Shown here piece after piece: positions 1-11,549 of a DNA stretch of 64,000 nt. The position numbers and the translations under genes were made by a program. Every line of letters begins with the position of its first letter. The stretch's first letter is position 1. The stretch covers positions 7,316,001 to 7,380,000 of the forward strand of contig NZ_VIWU01000001.1 of the NCBI RefSeq assembly GCF_007994075.1, in the 5' to 3' direction. The stretch comes from Pseudonocardia hierapolitana. Lineage in GTDB: Bacteria > Actinomycetota > Actinomycetes > Mycobacteriales > Pseudonocardiaceae. The notes under the pieces are model-generated. The model had not been told where the DNA came from. It made no database searches and saw nothing but the letters and a program-made list of their open reading frames with translations.

Positions 1-773
1 GGGAGATCACCGCAGCCGAGCTCGCGCTCGTGACCGGCGGCGAGGAGGCGCCGTACTCGCCCTACGGCGTGCACCTCGGGCCGGGTGGCGGCGACGTCGG
101 CGAGATCGACGCGGTGGCCGAAGGGCTCGCGATCGTGCAGGACGAGGGCAGCCAGCTGGTGGCGCTCGCCCTCACCCGTGCCCCGCTGGTGGGCGACGAC
201 GCGGGCCGCTGGCTCGACCTGTGCTCCGGCCCCGGTGGCAAGGCCGCCCTGCTCGGCGGCATCGTGGCCCTCGACGGCGGCGCACTCGACGCCGTGGAAC
301 CCAGCGAGCACCGCGCCGGCCTGGTGCGCCGGGCCACCGACGGGCTCCCGGTGACCGTCCACCAGGCCGACGGCCGCGCCGCGCCGCTCCCCGACGCCGC
401 GTACGACCGCGTGCTCGTGGACGCGCCGTGCACCGGCCTCGGGGCGCTGCGCCGCCGTCCGGAGGCCCGGTGGCGGCGGCAGCCATCGGACGTGGCAGGG
501 CTCACGGCGCTGCAGCGGGAGCTGCTCACCGCCGCCCTGCGCCACGTGCGCCCCGGTGGCGTGGTGGCCTACGTGACCTGCTCGCCGCACCTCGCCGAGA
601 CCGCGGGCGTGCTCGCCAGGGTGCGCCGCGCCCACCCGGAGATGCAGCAGCTCGACGCGCGCGAGTACCTGCCCGGCGTTCCCGATCTGGGCGACGGGCC
701 CACCGTGCAGCTCTGGCCGCACCGGCACGGCACCGACGCGATGTTCCTCGCGCTCCTGCGCCGCGAAGGGTAG
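1..773 (+). CDS. rsmB: 16S rRNA (cytosine-C5) methyltransferase, RsmB/Fmu family (5' truncated by window)
   Basis: This is the C-terminal part of an S-adenosylmethionine-dependent RNA m5C methyltransferase that acts on 16S rRNA. The frame is open to the first base, so the gene starts upstream and the GTG at 30 is internal. Visible motifs are the SAM-binding loop DLCSGPGGKAALL, the DAPCTGLGALRR motif with the Pro-Cys pair, and VTCSPH, which carries the second catalytic cysteine. These two cysteines mark the RsmB/NSUN family. A CobW-type gene follows after about 35 bases. Family assignment is firm; the exact rRNA position modified is inferred from the family. Confidence 0.93.
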   Translation, partial: EITAAELALVTGGEEAPYSPYGVHLGPGGGDVGEIDAVAEGLAIVQDEGSQLVALALTRAPLVGDDAGRWLDLCSGPGGKAALLGGIVALDGGALDAVEPSEHRAGLVRRATDGLPVTVHQADGRAAPLPDAAYDRVLVDAPCTGLGALRRRPEARWRRQPSDVAGLTALQRELLTAALRHVRPGGVVAYVTCSPHLAETAGVLARVRRAHPEMQQLDAREYLPGVPDLGDGPTVQLWPHRHGTDAMFLALLRREG

Positions 774-809
774 CGCCGGCGCTCACGCCGGCCGTGATAG
801 GTCTTGCCG

Positions 810-1853
810 ATGCGCCGACGAATCCCGGTGATCGTGCTCGCGGGCTTCCTCGGTTCGGGGAAGACCACCGTCCTCAACCACCTGCTCGCCCACAGCCTCG
901 ACCTGCGCATCGGGGTGATCGTCAACGACTTCGGCAGCATCCCCGTCGACGCCATGCTCGTGGGCGGGAGCGCCGCGGGCGTCGTCCCCGTCGGCAACGG
1001 GTGCCTGTGCTGCACCAGCGACGAGGCCGGTGTAGGGCCGCTGCTCGACCAGCTCACCGGACCGGGTTCCGACATCGACGCGATCGTCATCGAGGCCAGC
1101 GGGATCGCCGAACCTGGGGCCATGGTTCGGCTCGTGCTCGGTGCCGGGAACCCGAACATCAGCTTCGGCGGGCTGGTCGAGGTCGTCGACGCCGCCGAGT
1201 TCGAGGGTGCCCGCGGCAGGCACCCGGCCCTCGACCGGCACGTCCGGCTCGCCGACGTCGTGGTCCTCAACAAGGCCGACCTGGTGGACGCCGGCCGCCT
1301 GACGCAGGTGCAGGAGCTGTGCCGATCCCTCAACGACCGGGCCCCGCTGCTGGTCACCCGGCACGGCGGGGTGGACGCCCGGATGCTGTTGGACGTCGAT
1401 GTGGTGCCGGGCCGGCAGCTCATGCTCGGCCAGGTCGACGCCGAGCGTCCCGCCGACCAGCACCACGACCATCTCCATGCCGCCTACGACGCCTTGACGT
1501 TCGCGACGGACCGGCCGGTCGATCCGCGCCGGTTCGTCGACTTCCTGCACCGCCGTCCGGCTGCCGCCTACCGGATCAAGGGGTTCCTGCACTTCGGCGT
1601 CAGCGGTCACCGGCAGCGGTACGTGCTCCACGCCGTCGGTCAGCACCTGCGGTTCGAGGTGAGCTCCTGGCCCGCGGGGCACCGCCGCGGCACCAGCCTC
1701 GTGGTGATCGGGTGCGGCATCGACCGAGACGCGCTGAGTGCCGAGCTACGCGCGTGCGAACGCGACGAACCCGCCGATCCCGACACGATGTTCGCGGTCC
1801 ACCGGTACACACCCGCCACCGTGCCCGCCGGTTCCGCCACCGGCGATGACTGA
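810..1853 (+). CDS. CobW/G3E family GTP-binding metal chaperone
   Basis: A 347-residue G3E GTPase of the COG0523 group (YjiA/CobW/ZNG type), proteins that use GTP to deliver metal, often zinc, to client enzymes. It shows Walker A GFLGSGKTT near residue 15, the metal-binding CXCC motif in GNGCLCCTS near residue 69, the EASGIAEP switch region and the guanine motif NKAD. A histidine-rich loop, DQHHDHLH, lies before the C-terminal CobW_C domain. The ATG at 810 is preferred; a TTG two codons earlier would add only two residues. No Zur box was recognised upstream, so the metal and regulation are not determined. Confidence 0.88.
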   Translation: MRRRIPVIVLAGFLGSGKTTVLNHLLAHSLDLRIGVIVNDFGSIPVDAMLVGGSAAGVVPVGNGCLCCTSDEAGVGPLLDQLTGPGSDIDAIVIEASGIAEPGAMVRLVLGAGNPNISFGGLVEVVDAAEFEGARGRHPALDRHVRLADVVVLNKADLVDAGRLTQVQELCRSLNDRAPLLVTRHGGVDARMLLDVDVVPGRQLMLGQVDAERPADQHHDHLHAAYDALTFATDRPVDPRRFVDFLHRRPAAAYRIKGFLHFGVSGHRQRYVLHAVGQHLRFEVSSWPAGHRRGTSLVVIGCGIDRDALSAELRACERDEPADPDTMFAVHRYTPATVPAGSATGDD

Positions 1854-1906
1854 CCGGCGAGACTGACCGGGGACGAACGCGTGCGGAGGGCCGCCCGCCC
1901 GCGGCG

Positions 1907-1912
1907 TACCCT
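1907..1912 (+). promoter_or_regulatory. -10 box (TACCCT) of a probable leaderless rpe promoter
   Basis: TACCCT fits the actinobacterial TANNNT -10 pattern and ends 6 bases before the GTG at 1919. Transcription would therefore begin at or next to the start codon. No Shine-Dalgarno sequence precedes the GTG, which agrees with leaderless translation. Confidence 0.5.
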
Positions 1913-1918
1913 CCTTGA

Positions 1919-2611
1919 GTGCACCCCATGATCGCGCCGAGCATCCTCGCGGCCGACTTCGCCCGGCTCGCGGACGAGGCAGCCGCGGTGGCGGGCCCAC
2001 CCGGCCGCGGTGCCGACTGGCTGCACGTCGACGTGATGGATGCCCACTTCGTGCCGAACCTGACGCTCGGCCTGCCGGTGGTGCAGGCGCTGCGCAAGGC
2101 CACGGACGTGCCGCTCGACTGCCACCTGATGATCGAGGACCCGGAGCGCTGGGCCGTGGGCTACGCCGAGGCAGGCGCCCACAACGTCACGGTGCACGTC
2201 GAGGCCTCCCGCGAGCCGGTCGCGCTCGCGAAGGACCTGCGCGCCGCCGGTGCCCGCGCCGGCCTGTCGATCAAGCCGGGGACGCCGCTCGAGCCGCACC
2301 TGGAGACCCTGCGCCACTACGACACGCTGCTCGTCATGAGCGTCGAGCCCGGGTTCGGCGGGCAGGAGTTCATCGCGGACGTGCTGGAGAAGGTGCGCAC
2401 CGCGCGCCGCCTCGTCGACACGGGCCACCTCACGCTGCTGGTCGAGATCGACGGCGGCATCAACACCGACACGATCGAGGCGGCGGCCGAGGCCGGTGTC
2501 GACTGCTTCGTGGCCGGCTCCGCCGTGTACGGCGCCGCCGACCCGGCCCGTGCCATCGAGGCGTTGCGCGAGCAGGTGCGGCGCGCGTCGGCGCACCGCG
2601 GCTGGACCTGA
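1919..2611 (+). CDS. rpe: Ribulose-phosphate 3-epimerase
   Basis: A 230-residue cytosolic TIM-barrel enzyme that interconverts ribulose 5-phosphate and xylulose 5-phosphate in the pentose phosphate pathway. Family motifs are [13 protein letters not shown] at the N terminus, [12 protein letters not shown] with a metal and catalytic aspartate, [10 protein letters not shown], and EIDGGI near the C terminus. The GTG at 1919 is chosen because a TACCCT box sits 6 bases upstream; the ATG at 1928 would also leave the domain whole. The rest of the pathway lies at 25-33 kb. It sits just upstream of the riboflavin genes, as in M. tuberculosis. Confidence 0.95.
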   Translation: MHPMIAPSILAADFARLADEAAAVAGPPGRGADWLHVDVMDAHFVPNLTLGLPVVQALRKATDVPLDCHLMIEDPERWAVGYAEAGAHNVTVHVEASREPVALAKDLRAAGARAGLSIKPGTPLEPHLETLRHYDTLLVMSVEPGFGGQEFIADVLEKVRTARRLVDTGHLTLLVEIDGGINTDTIEAAAEAGVDCFVAGSAVYGAADPARAIEALREQVRRASAHRGWT

Positions 2612-2682
2612 TCGGGCGGGAACGTACGGCCCGGCCGTCGGGTTGCACCCGGCAGTGCCGGCGGCGGAAGGGGAGATGCGGG

Positions 2683-3329
2683 ATGTTCACCGGGATCGTC
2701 GAGGAGATCGGCGAGGTCACGGCGGTGCAGGAGAGCGCGGACACGGTGGTGTTCACCGTGCGGGGGCGGACGGTCACCTCCGACGCCCGCCACGGCGACT
2801 CGATCGCGGTCAACGGGGTCTGCCTCACCGTGGTGGATCCCGACGGCAGCACCGACGGCACGTTCACGGTCGAGCTGGTGCCCGAGACGCTCAAGCGCTC
2901 CAGCCTGGCGGCCGTCGTACCGGGCACGAAGGTGAACCTGGAGCGGGCCGTCCCGGTGAACGGGAGGCTCGGCGGTCACATCGTGCAGGGCCACGTCGAC
3001 GGCGTGGCCACCCTGCTCTCCCGCTCGCCCGGCGAGCGCACCGACGAGCTGCGCTTCAGCCTCGCCCCCGACCTGGCCCGCTACGTCGTGGAGAAGGGCT
3101 CGATCACCGTGGACGGGGTGTCGCTCACCGTCGCGGGTGTGTCGGCCGACACCTTCACCGTCGCGCTGATCCCCACGACGTTGTCACACACCACACTCGG
3201 ATTCCGGCAGCCGGGGGATACCGTGAACCTGGAGGTCGACGTCGTCGCGAAGTACGTCGAGCGGCTGACGGCGGGATACGGCGCCATTGCCGGGGGCGTC
3301 CCGCCGGCACACGAGGAGGCCAGGGCTCG

Positions 3330-3333
<4 letters not shown>
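2683..3333 (+). CDS. ribE: Riboflavin synthase, alpha subunit
   Basis: A 216-residue enzyme that dismutates two 6,7-dimethyl-8-ribityllumazine molecules into riboflavin and a pyrimidinedione. It has the two tandem lumazine-binding barrels of the family: [12 protein letters not shown] opens the first, and VNGVCLTV and VDGVSLTV mark the equivalent strands of the two repeats. The ATG at 2683 is preceded by a GGGGAG ribosome site. The gene ends in a GTGA overlap with ribBA. M. tuberculosis has ribG (ribD) upstream of this gene; here no ribD lies between rpe and ribE. Confidence 0.96.
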
Positions 3334-5645
<2,312 letters not shown>

Positions 5646-5691
5646 AGCGCACGTCACCCGCCGGGCTCCCGGTGCACCGCCGCTCCGGACG

Positions 5692-5697
5692 TAGCAT
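5692..5697 (+). promoter_or_regulatory. -10 box (TAGCAT) of a probable leaderless promoter
   Basis: TAGCAT lies 7 bases before the GTG at 5705 and no Shine-Dalgarno sequence is present. The following gene therefore probably has its own leaderless transcript, separate from the riboflavin operon. Confidence 0.45.
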
Positions 5698-5704
5698 CGG
5701 GGCC

Positions 5705-6730
5705 GTGCTGCGCTCCCGCGAGACGAGCCCCGCCCCTGCCGCCGAGAGCGTGCGGCTGGGCGACATCGTCCTCCGCAACCGCCTCGTCACCTCGTCGAGC
5801 CTCCTCGGGTACGGCGTGGCCAACTCGCCGCTCCTGCCGTACGGCATGAGCCCGGTATCGCTGTTCGTGCCGCTGTCGGAGTTCGGCGCCGTCACCACGC
5901 GCACGCTCACCGTCGAGCCGCGGGAGGGTCACTTCACCACCCGCGACGACTGGGCGCTGCAGGAGCTGCCCGCGCTGCTGAAGCGGTACGGCACCGTGCT
6001 GCGCGGCACCGACGCCGGGTTCCTCAACGCGTTCGGCTGGTGCAACATCGGCATCGACGCCTACCTGCGCGACTACTACCCCCGCACCCGCGACCAGCGC
6101 ACGATCATCTCCCTCGGCGGGTTCTCGGCCGAGGAGTTCGTCACGCTCGTGGACCGGGTGAACGCAGCCGTCCCCGCGGGTGACATCGCCGCCGTCGAGT
6201 TCAACGTGAGCTGCCACAACGTCAACTTCGACTTCTCGACGATCCTGCAGGACGTGCTCGACGAGGCCGTGCCCCGCAGCAACCACCCGGTGATCCTCAA
6301 GCTCTCGCCCGACTACGACTACCTGCGCAACGCCCAGCAGGCCGTGAAGGCGGGCGTGTCGGCCCTGACCGCGATCAACACGGTGAAGGCGCTGCGGCTC
6401 GACCCGCGCACGGGCACGCCGTGGCTCGCGAACCGCTACGGCGGCCTCTCGGGCCGGGCGATCAAGCCGATCGGCCTGCGCGTGGTGAGCGAGCTGCGCG
6501 ACGCGGGTGTGACGCTTCCGATCATCGCCACCGGCGGCATCCGCACGGTCGACGACTGCCGCGAGTACTTCTGGGCCGGCGCCGACGCCGTGAGTCTCGG
6601 CAGCGCGACGTGGTTGGCGAGCTATCCGGGGTACGCTCTCGCACCGTTGCGGGCGCTGCGCGTTCGGCGCGTGTTGCGTGCCGTTCGGCGCTACTCAACG
6701 CTGCCGAATCGCGACAGCGCGTTGCGCTGA
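5705..6730 (+). CDS. Dihydroorotate-dehydrogenase-like FMN oxidoreductase
   Basis: A 341-residue FMN-binding TIM-barrel protein of the dihydroorotate dehydrogenase superfamily. The signature is clear: NRLVTSSSLLG near the start, FNVSCHN with a cysteine at the catalytic-base position (as in class 1 enzymes), VILKLSPD with the FMN lysine, GGLSGRAIKPIGLRVV, and the phosphate site ATGGI. The family reaction is oxidation of dihydroorotate to orotate, but this protein lacks a typical class 2 N-terminal helix and may act on another substrate. The last 30 residues are arginine-rich. The start is set by the nearby TAGCAT box. Confidence 0.75.
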   Translation: MLRSRETSPAPAAESVRLGDIVLRNRLVTSSSLLGYGVANSPLLPYGMSPVSLFVPLSEFGAVTTRTLTVEPREGHFTTRDDWALQELPALLKRYGTVLRGTDAGFLNAFGWCNIGIDAYLRDYYPRTRDQRTIISLGGFSAEEFVTLVDRVNAAVPAGDIAAVEFNVSCHNVNFDFSTILQDVLDEAVPRSNHPVILKLSPDYDYLRNAQQAVKAGVSALTAINTVKALRLDPRTGTPWLANRYGGLSGRAIKPIGLRVVSELRDAGVTLPIIATGGIRTVDDCREYFWAGADAVSLGSATWLASYPGYALAPLRALRVRRVLRAVRRYSTLPNRDSALR

Positions 6731-6789
6731 GCGACGATCTTCACCCGAATGGGGTGCCCGCAGCCGAGGCAATCCCGGGGAGGGGTCCG

Positions 6790-7506
6790 ATGACGATCGC
6801 GTCGGGTGCGGCCACGACGGTGGGGCTGCGTGCTCCCGAACGTCGGCCGCGTGCCGTGCTCTTCGACGTGTTCGAGACCATGCTGCGCGTCGACGCCCTG
6901 CGTTCGCGGTTCGTGGACGTCGGGCGCCCCGAGCACGAATGGGAGCTGTTCTTCACCCGCACCCTGCGCGACGGGATGGCCCACACGCTGGCCGGCGCGG
7001 TGCGCCCCTTCGGGGAGGTGGCCCGCGCGGCCCTGCGCACCACCACCGGCCACACGCTCTCCGCCGAGGCGGTGGAGCACGTCATCGCCGGGTTCCGCGA
7101 GCTCCCGCCGCACCCGGACGTCGAGCCGGCACTGATGGCGCTCGCCCGCGCCCGGATCCCCGCGTTCGGGTTCACCCACGGCACCGAGACCGTGGCCTGC
7201 GACGCCCTCGACAAGGCCGGCCTGCGCACCTACCTGCGCGACACGTTCTCCACGGAGCGGATCGGCTCCTTCAAGCCACCGGCGCGCGTGTACCACTGGG
7301 CCTGCCAGCGCGTGGAGCTCGCGCCGGAGAAGGTGGCGCTCGTGGCGGTGCACTCCTGGGACGTGCACGGCGCCGTGCGGGCCGGGCTCATCGGCGGCCT
7401 GGCCACGCGCCTCGAAGGCGTCGTGCCCGACGTGGTGGAGCGCCCGCACATTGCGGCGGAGCGTCTGGACACGGTGGTGGAGCGGCTCATCGCCCTCCCG
7501 GTCTGA
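6790..7506 (+). CDS. HAD-superfamily hydrolase, haloacid dehalogenase type II-like
   Basis: A 238-residue hydrolase of the haloacid dehalogenase superfamily. The nucleophile aspartate is in VLFDVFETM near residue 25, motif II is FTHGTE, the lysine motif is SFKPPARVYH, and the acidic motif reads VAVHSWDVHGA. The DxFET start and HSWD ending are those of type II 2-haloacid dehalogenases, but small phosphatases share this fold, so the substrate is uncertain. The ATG at 6790 has a GGGGAGG ribosome site. The gene stands alone, 59 bases after its neighbour. Confidence 0.8.
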   Translation: MTIASGAATTVGLRAPERRPRAVLFDVFETMLRVDALRSRFVDVGRPEHEWELFFTRTLRDGMAHTLAGAVRPFGEVARAALRTTTGHTLSAEAVEHVIAGFRELPPHPDVEPALMALARARIPAFGFTHGTETVACDALDKAGLRTYLRDTFSTERIGSFKPPARVYHWACQRVELAPEKVALVAVHSWDVHGAVRAGLIGGLATRLEGVVPDVVERPHIAAERLDTVVERLIALPV

Positions 7507-7641
7507 CCCGGAGCGCGTCGGCCGGGTTGCACGCCGCCAGGTGGCCGAGCCGAGGCGTCACCGACCGGCCGCGGGCTGCGCCGTGCGGTGATCACCAGTA
7601 CTCCACCGCCGCGACGGTCGCAGTGGCGTGCTGCTCGTCGC

Positions 7642-7677
7642 GGCCGACCCGGCCGACCCGGCCGACCCGGCCGACCT
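7642..7677. repeat. Four tandem copies of a 9-bp unit (GGCCGACCC)
   Basis: Three exact copies and one copy with a final T run from 7642 to 7677 and touch the stop codon of the DUF2786 gene. They lie in the 169-base gap between two convergent genes, which also holds the 10-base palindrome GGTGATCACC. Slippage at this tract could change the end of the DUF2786 reading frame. Confidence 0.85.
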
Positions 7678-8407
7678 ACGCCCCCAGCGCCCGCCACCTC
7701 CCGGCCCCGAGCCCGCCGCCCCCACCGAGATCGGCGCGCTGCCCGGCCAGCGCGCCCGCGGCGCGGCCGGAGCCGGACAGGGCGCTGGGGCGGAGCGTGG
7801 CCAGGCGGGGGTAGGTGGCGGCGAACTGCTCCGCGACGCGGCGGCGCCGGTCGGCCAGCACCACGGCGACCCCCGTGTGCGCGCTCGCCGCGGCGCGGGA
7901 GGTGGCGTGGCCGGCGGCGCGCTGCTCGGCCTCGACGAGACGGCGGTGGATCTGCGCGGCGAACCCCTCGAGCCAGGACCGCCGGTAGGCGGCAACGGAT
8001 TCGCCCGGCCAGGGCGGTCGCACACGTACGAGCTGCGCGGTGGCTTGCAGGAGTAGAGACGTGTAGAGCACCTCCACCCGTTCGCGGTCGGAGGCGTGCC
8101 CGAACACGGTGACGGCGGCGACCTTGCCGCCCCACGCGCCGTGCAGCACCCACCGGCAACCCAGGGCTGCGGCCGTCCAGCCCAGCAGGCGGGCCTTGCC
8201 GGCGCTGTAGGGGTCCTGCATCGCGATCCGCAGCGGGCCGATCTCGTCGCTGCCGGGGTCGGCCGCGGCGAGGAGGGCGGCGTCGATGCCGTGGCGGGCC
8301 ATCAGCTCCACGGCCTTGGCGGTGTAGATCTCCGACTCGGCCGCGGTGGCCGCACGCTCGGCCTTGGCGAGCAGCTTGCGGACGGTAGCGAGCTTCTCGG
8401 CACCCAT
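7676..8407 (-). CDS. DUF2786 domain protein downstream of a LexA-type box
   Basis: A 243-residue protein whose N terminus (residues 1-45) fits the DUF2786 pattern: a helix with KLLAKAERA, then an alanine-rich stretch and KAVELMARHGID. The middle third contains WVLHGAWGGKVAAVTVFGHASD and a basic helical region; the last 40 residues are glycine- and alanine-rich. No enzymatic motif was recognised and the function is unknown. The ATG at 8407 follows a strong GGAGGGGG ribosome site. A LexA-type palindrome lies only 16 bases upstream, and uvrC is transcribed divergently, so DNA-damage control is a reasonable guess. Confidence 0.75.
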   Translation of the reverse strand: MGAEKLATVRKLLAKAERAATAAESEIYTAKAVELMARHGIDAALLAAADPGSDEIGPLRIAMQDPYSAGKARLLGWTAAALGCRWVLHGAWGGKVAAVTVFGHASDRERVEVLYTSLLLQATAQLVRVRPPWPGESVAAYRRSWLEGFAAQIHRRLVEAEQRAAGHATSRAAASAHTGVAVVLADRRRRVAEQFAATYPRLATLRPSALSGSGRAAGALAGQRADLGGGGGLGAGRWRALGA

Positions 8408-8422
8408 GATGACCCCCTCCGA

Positions 8423-8438
8423 TCGAACGTGTGTTCGC
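8423..8438. promoter_or_regulatory. LexA-type SOS box (TCGAAC-N4-GTTCGC)
   Basis: The 16-base site matches the actinobacterial LexA operator TCGAAC-N4-GTTCGA at 11 of 12 defined positions. It lies just upstream of the DUF2786 start and just downstream of a possible minus-strand -10 box (8446-8451), where a repressor would block transcription. It is more than 100 bases from the uvrC -10 box, so its main target is probably the DUF2786 gene rather than uvrC. Confidence 0.7.
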
Positions 8439-8544
8439 AGTGGGAGATGTAATCACGGGGTGGCGACAGTTTCACGGAGCGCCTACACCACGCCCGCGAC
8501 GCGCCGGGCAGGCGGCCCCGCCCGGGCGTGTCGCACCACGGTCC

Positions 8545-8550
8545 TACCCT
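8545..8550 (+). promoter_or_regulatory. -10 box (TACCCT) for uvrC
   Basis: TACCCT lies 9 bases before the uvrC ATG. The GGAGGAG between them would mostly fall upstream of the transcript start if this box is used, so either transcription also begins farther upstream or translation is near-leaderless. Confidence 0.4.
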
Positions 8551-8559
8551 GGAGGAGCC

Positions 8560-10596
8560 ATGCGCGATCCCGTGTCGAACGACCCCTCCCGGTACCGCCC
8601 GGCGCCCGGATCCATTCCGGAGGCGCCCGGGGTGTACCGGTTCTCCGATCCGCACGGGCGCGTGATCTACGTCGGCAAGGCCAAGAGCCTGCGGCAACGG
8701 CTCAACTCCTACTTCGCCGACCTCACCGGCCTGCACCCGCGCACGCGGCAGATGGTCACCACCGCCGCCAAGGTCGAGTGGACCGTCGTCACCACCGAGG
8801 TCGAGGCGCTGCAGCTCGAGTACAACTGGATCAAGGAGTTCGACCCGCGGTTCAACGTCCGATACCGCGACGACAAGACGTACCCGGTGCTCGCGGCCAC
8901 GATGAACGAGGAGTTCCCCCGGCTGCACGTCTACCGCGGGCCGCGGCGCAAGGGCGTGCGCTACTTCGGTCCGTACGCACACGCGTGGGCCATCCGGGAG
9001 ACCCTGGACCTGCTGCTGCGGGTGTTCCCTGCTCGTACGTGCAGCGCCGGGGTCTTCAAGCGCCACGGCCAGATCGGGCGGCCCTGCCTGCTGGGCTACA
9101 TCGACAAGTGCTCTGCGCCGTGCGTCGGCCGGGTCGACGCCGACGAGCACCGCGGCATCGTCGAGGACTTCTGCGACTTCCTCGCGGGCCGCACCGACCA
9201 CCTCGTGCGCCAGCTCGAGCGGAAGATGGCCGACGCGTCCGAGCAGCTGGAGTTCGAGCGGGCGGCGCGCCTTCGCGACGACATCGGGGCGCTGCGCCGC
9301 GCCATGGAGAAGCAGGCCGTGGTCCTGGGCGACGGCACCGATGCCGACGTCGTGGCGTTCGCCGAGGACGAGCTCGAGGCCGCGGTGCAGGTCTTCCACG
9401 TGCGCGGCGGGCGGGTCCGGGGCCAGCGCGGCTGGGTGATCGACAAGGTCGAGCCCACCGACACCGCGCAGCTCGTCGAGCGGTTCCTCACCCAGTTCTA
9501 CGGCGAGCAGGCCGCGCTCGCCGGGTCGGCCGACGACGCCACCCAGCCCGTACCGCGCGAGATCCTCGTGCCGGAGCTCCCGCCGGAGGCCGATTCCCTC
9601 GTCGAGTGGCTCTCCGGGCTGCGCGGGTCGCGGGTGCACCTGCGGGTGCCGCAGCGGGGGGACAAACGTGCGCTGGCGGAGACGGTGGCGCGCAACGCCG
9701 CGGAGGCGTTCACCCAGCACAAGCTGCGCCGCGCAGGCGACCTCACCGCGCGCTCAGCGGCTCTGCAGGAGATCCAGGACGCTCTCGGGCTCGACAGCGC
9801 GCCCCTGCGCATCGAGTGCGTCGACGTGAGCCACGTGCAGGGCAGCAACGTCGTCGCGTCGCTGGTCGTGTTCGAGGACGGGCTCGCCCGCAAGTCCGAG
9901 TACCGCCGGTTCGAGATCCGCGGCGGGGCCGAGGGTGGGGACGTCGCCGCCATCGCGGAGGTGGTGCGGCGCCGGTTCCGCCGCTACCTCGCCGAGACCA
10001 ACACCGAGACGCGAGCGGGTAACGACGACCCGGACGCGGGCGAGTCCGGAGAGGTGCCCGCCGGAGACACCGAGCACCGCCCGGGCATCGACCCGGAGAC
10101 GGGTCGCCCTCGCAAGTTCGCCTACCCCCCGAACCTGCTCGTCGTCGACGGGGGCCAGCCACAGGTGGAGGCCGCCGCCGATGTGCTCGCCGGGCTGGGC
10201 GTCACCGACGTCGCGGTCTGCGGGCTCGCGAAGCGGCTGGAGGAGGTGTGGTTGCCCGCCGAACCCGACCCGGTGATCCTCTCGCGCACCAGTGAAGGCC
10301 TCTACCTGCTGCAACGCGTCCGCGACGAGGCACACCGCTTCGCGATCACCTACCACCGGCAGCGTCGTTCGCAGAGCATGATCGCCTCGGAGCTGGACGG
10401 CGTGCCCGGGCTGGGCCCGGCCCGGCGCGCGGCGCTGCTGAAGCACTTCGGCTCGGTGCGCAAGATCAAGGCCGCCGGGGTGGACGAGATCGCCGCCCTC
10501 CCGGGCTTCGGCCCGCGTACGGCGGCGGCGGTGCTCGCCGCGCTCCACGGCCAGCCCGGCACGGAGCCGGCGAAGGCCGGACAGGGGGTCCAGTGA
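8560..10596 (+). CDS. uvrC: Excinuclease ABC subunit C
   Basis: A 678-residue nuclease that makes both incisions around bulky DNA lesions after UvrAB loading. In order it has the GIY-YIG domain (GVYRFS and [12 protein letters not shown], residues 23-50), a cysteine-rich segment ([26 protein letters not shown]) matching the proposed iron-sulfur region, a UVR motif ([13 protein letters not shown]), the RNase H-like endonuclease ([17 protein letters not shown]) and C-terminal helix-hairpin-helix repeats ([26 protein letters not shown]). The ATG at 8560 follows GGAGGAG. It overlaps rapZ by four bases. A 30-residue hydrophilic insert lies around residues 487-517. Confidence 0.97.
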   Translation: MRDPVSNDPSRYRPAPGSIPEAPGVYRFSDPHGRVIYVGKAKSLRQRLNSYFADLTGLHPRTRQMVTTAAKVEWTVVTTEVEALQLEYNWIKEFDPRFNVRYRDDKTYPVLAATMNEEFPRLHVYRGPRRKGVRYFGPYAHAWAIRETLDLLLRVFPARTCSAGVFKRHGQIGRPCLLGYIDKCSAPCVGRVDADEHRGIVEDFCDFLAGRTDHLVRQLERKMADASEQLEFERAARLRDDIGALRRAMEKQAVVLGDGTDADVVAFAEDELEAAVQVFHVRGGRVRGQRGWVIDKVEPTDTAQLVERFLTQFYGEQAALAGSADDATQPVPREILVPELPPEADSLVEWLSGLRGSRVHLRVPQRGDKRALAETVARNAAEAFTQHKLRRAGDLTARSAALQEIQDALGLDSAPLRIECVDVSHVQGSNVVASLVVFEDGLARKSEYRRFEIRGGAEGGDVAAIAEVVRRRFRRYLAETNTETRAGNDDPDAGESGEVPAGDTEHRPGIDPETGRPRKFAYPPNLLVVDGGQPQVEAAADVLAGLGVTDVAVCGLAKRLEEVWLPAEPDPVILSRTSEGLYLLQRVRDEAHRFAITYHRQRRSQSMIASELDGVPGLGPARRAALLKHFGSVRKIKAAGVDEIAALPGFGPRTAAAVLAALHGQPGTEPAKAGQGVQ

Positions 10597-11549
10597 ACGA
10601 GGGCACGGTGAGCGGGAGCGTGACGGGTGGTGGCGCGGCGACCGGCGGTGCGGCGGGCGGGGGCGTGATCGCCGGTTCGGAGCCCCCGGGCATCGAGGTC
10701 ACCCTGGTCAGCGGGCTGTCCGGGGCGGGACGCAGCACCGCGGCGAAGGTCCTCGAGGACCTCGGCTGGTTCGTCGTCGACAACCTGCCCCCCGAACTGA
10801 TCGCCACGATGGTCGAGCTCGGCGCCAGAGCCCGCGGCGAGATCACCCGGATCGCCGTGGTCATGGACGTCCGCAGCCGGGCCTTCACCGCCGACCTCGG
10901 TGCCGTCATCAAGGACCTGGACGCCCGCGGCTACAAGCCGCGGCTGCTGTTCCTCGAGGCCTCCGACGCCGTGCTGGTGCGCCGCTTCGAGCAGGTGCGC
11001 CGCAGCCACCCGCTGCAGGGCGACGGCCGCCTCGTCGACGGGATCGCGGCCGAGCGGGAGCTGCTCGCGCCGCTGCGGGAGAGCGCCGACCTCGTCGTCG
11101 ACACCTCCACGGTGGCCGTGCCGCAGCTGCGAGCCACGCTGGAGCGGGCGTTCGGCACGGAGGCCGCGCACGTCACCCGCGTCACGCTGGTGTCGTTCGG
11201 CTACAAGTACGGCCTGCCGATGGACTCCGACCTCGTCGTCGACGTCCGCTTCCTGCCCAACCCCTACTGGATCCCGGAGCTGCGCGACTTCACCGGCCGG
11301 GACGAGACCGTGCGCGACTACGTCCTCAGCCAGGACGGCGCCGAGGAGTTCATCAGCCGGTACCTGGAGCTGCTGCGGCTGGTCGGCGCCGGCTACCGGC
11401 GCGAGGGCAAGCGGTACCTGACGGTGGCGGTCGGGTGCACCGGCGGGAAGCACCGCAGCGTCGCGATCAGCGAGGAGATGGCCAGCAGGCTCGCCGGCTC
11501 AGAAGGGGTCATCGTGAACGTGGCCCACCGAGACCTGGGGCGCGAATGA
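10593..11549 (+). CDS. rapZ: RapZ/YvcJ family nucleotide-binding protein
   Basis: A 318-residue P-loop protein of the RapZ/YvcJ family. In Escherichia coli RapZ is an RNA-binding adaptor controlling amino-sugar synthesis; the actinobacterial role is not established. The P-loop reads GLSGAGRST, with arginine where lysine is usual, followed by the family segment [13 protein letters not shown]; the C-terminal domain has [12 protein letters not shown] and [16 protein letters not shown] glycine-rich stretch of about 30 residues precedes the P-loop, so the real start could be later than the GTG at 10593, although that GTG overlaps the uvrC stop in the usual GTGA manner. Confidence 0.92.
   Translation: MNEGTVSGSVTGGGAATGGAAGGGVIAGSEPPGIEVTLVSGLSGAGRSTAAKVLEDLGWFVVDNLPPELIATMVELGARARGEITRIAVVMDVRSRAFTADLGAVIKDLDARGYKPRLLFLEASDAVLVRRFEQVRRSHPLQGDGRLVDGIAAERELLAPLRESADLVVDTSTVAVPQLRATLERAFGTEAAHVTRVTLVSFGYKYGLPMDSDLVVDVRFLPNPYWIPELRDFTGRDETVRDYVLSQDGAEEFISRYLELLRLVGAGYRREGKRYLTVAVGCTGGKHRSVAISEEMASRLAGSEGVIVNVAHRDLGRE

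Noticed and set aside
2612..2682. Possible FMN riboswitch upstream of ribE
   Set aside because: The gap is only 71 bases, too short for the aptamer, and none of its conserved helices was seen.
8423..8438. LexA-type box as direct regulator of uvrC
   Set aside because: It lies about 107 bases upstream of the uvrC -10 box; the DUF2786 promoter is a much closer target, so direct control of uvrC is not claimed.
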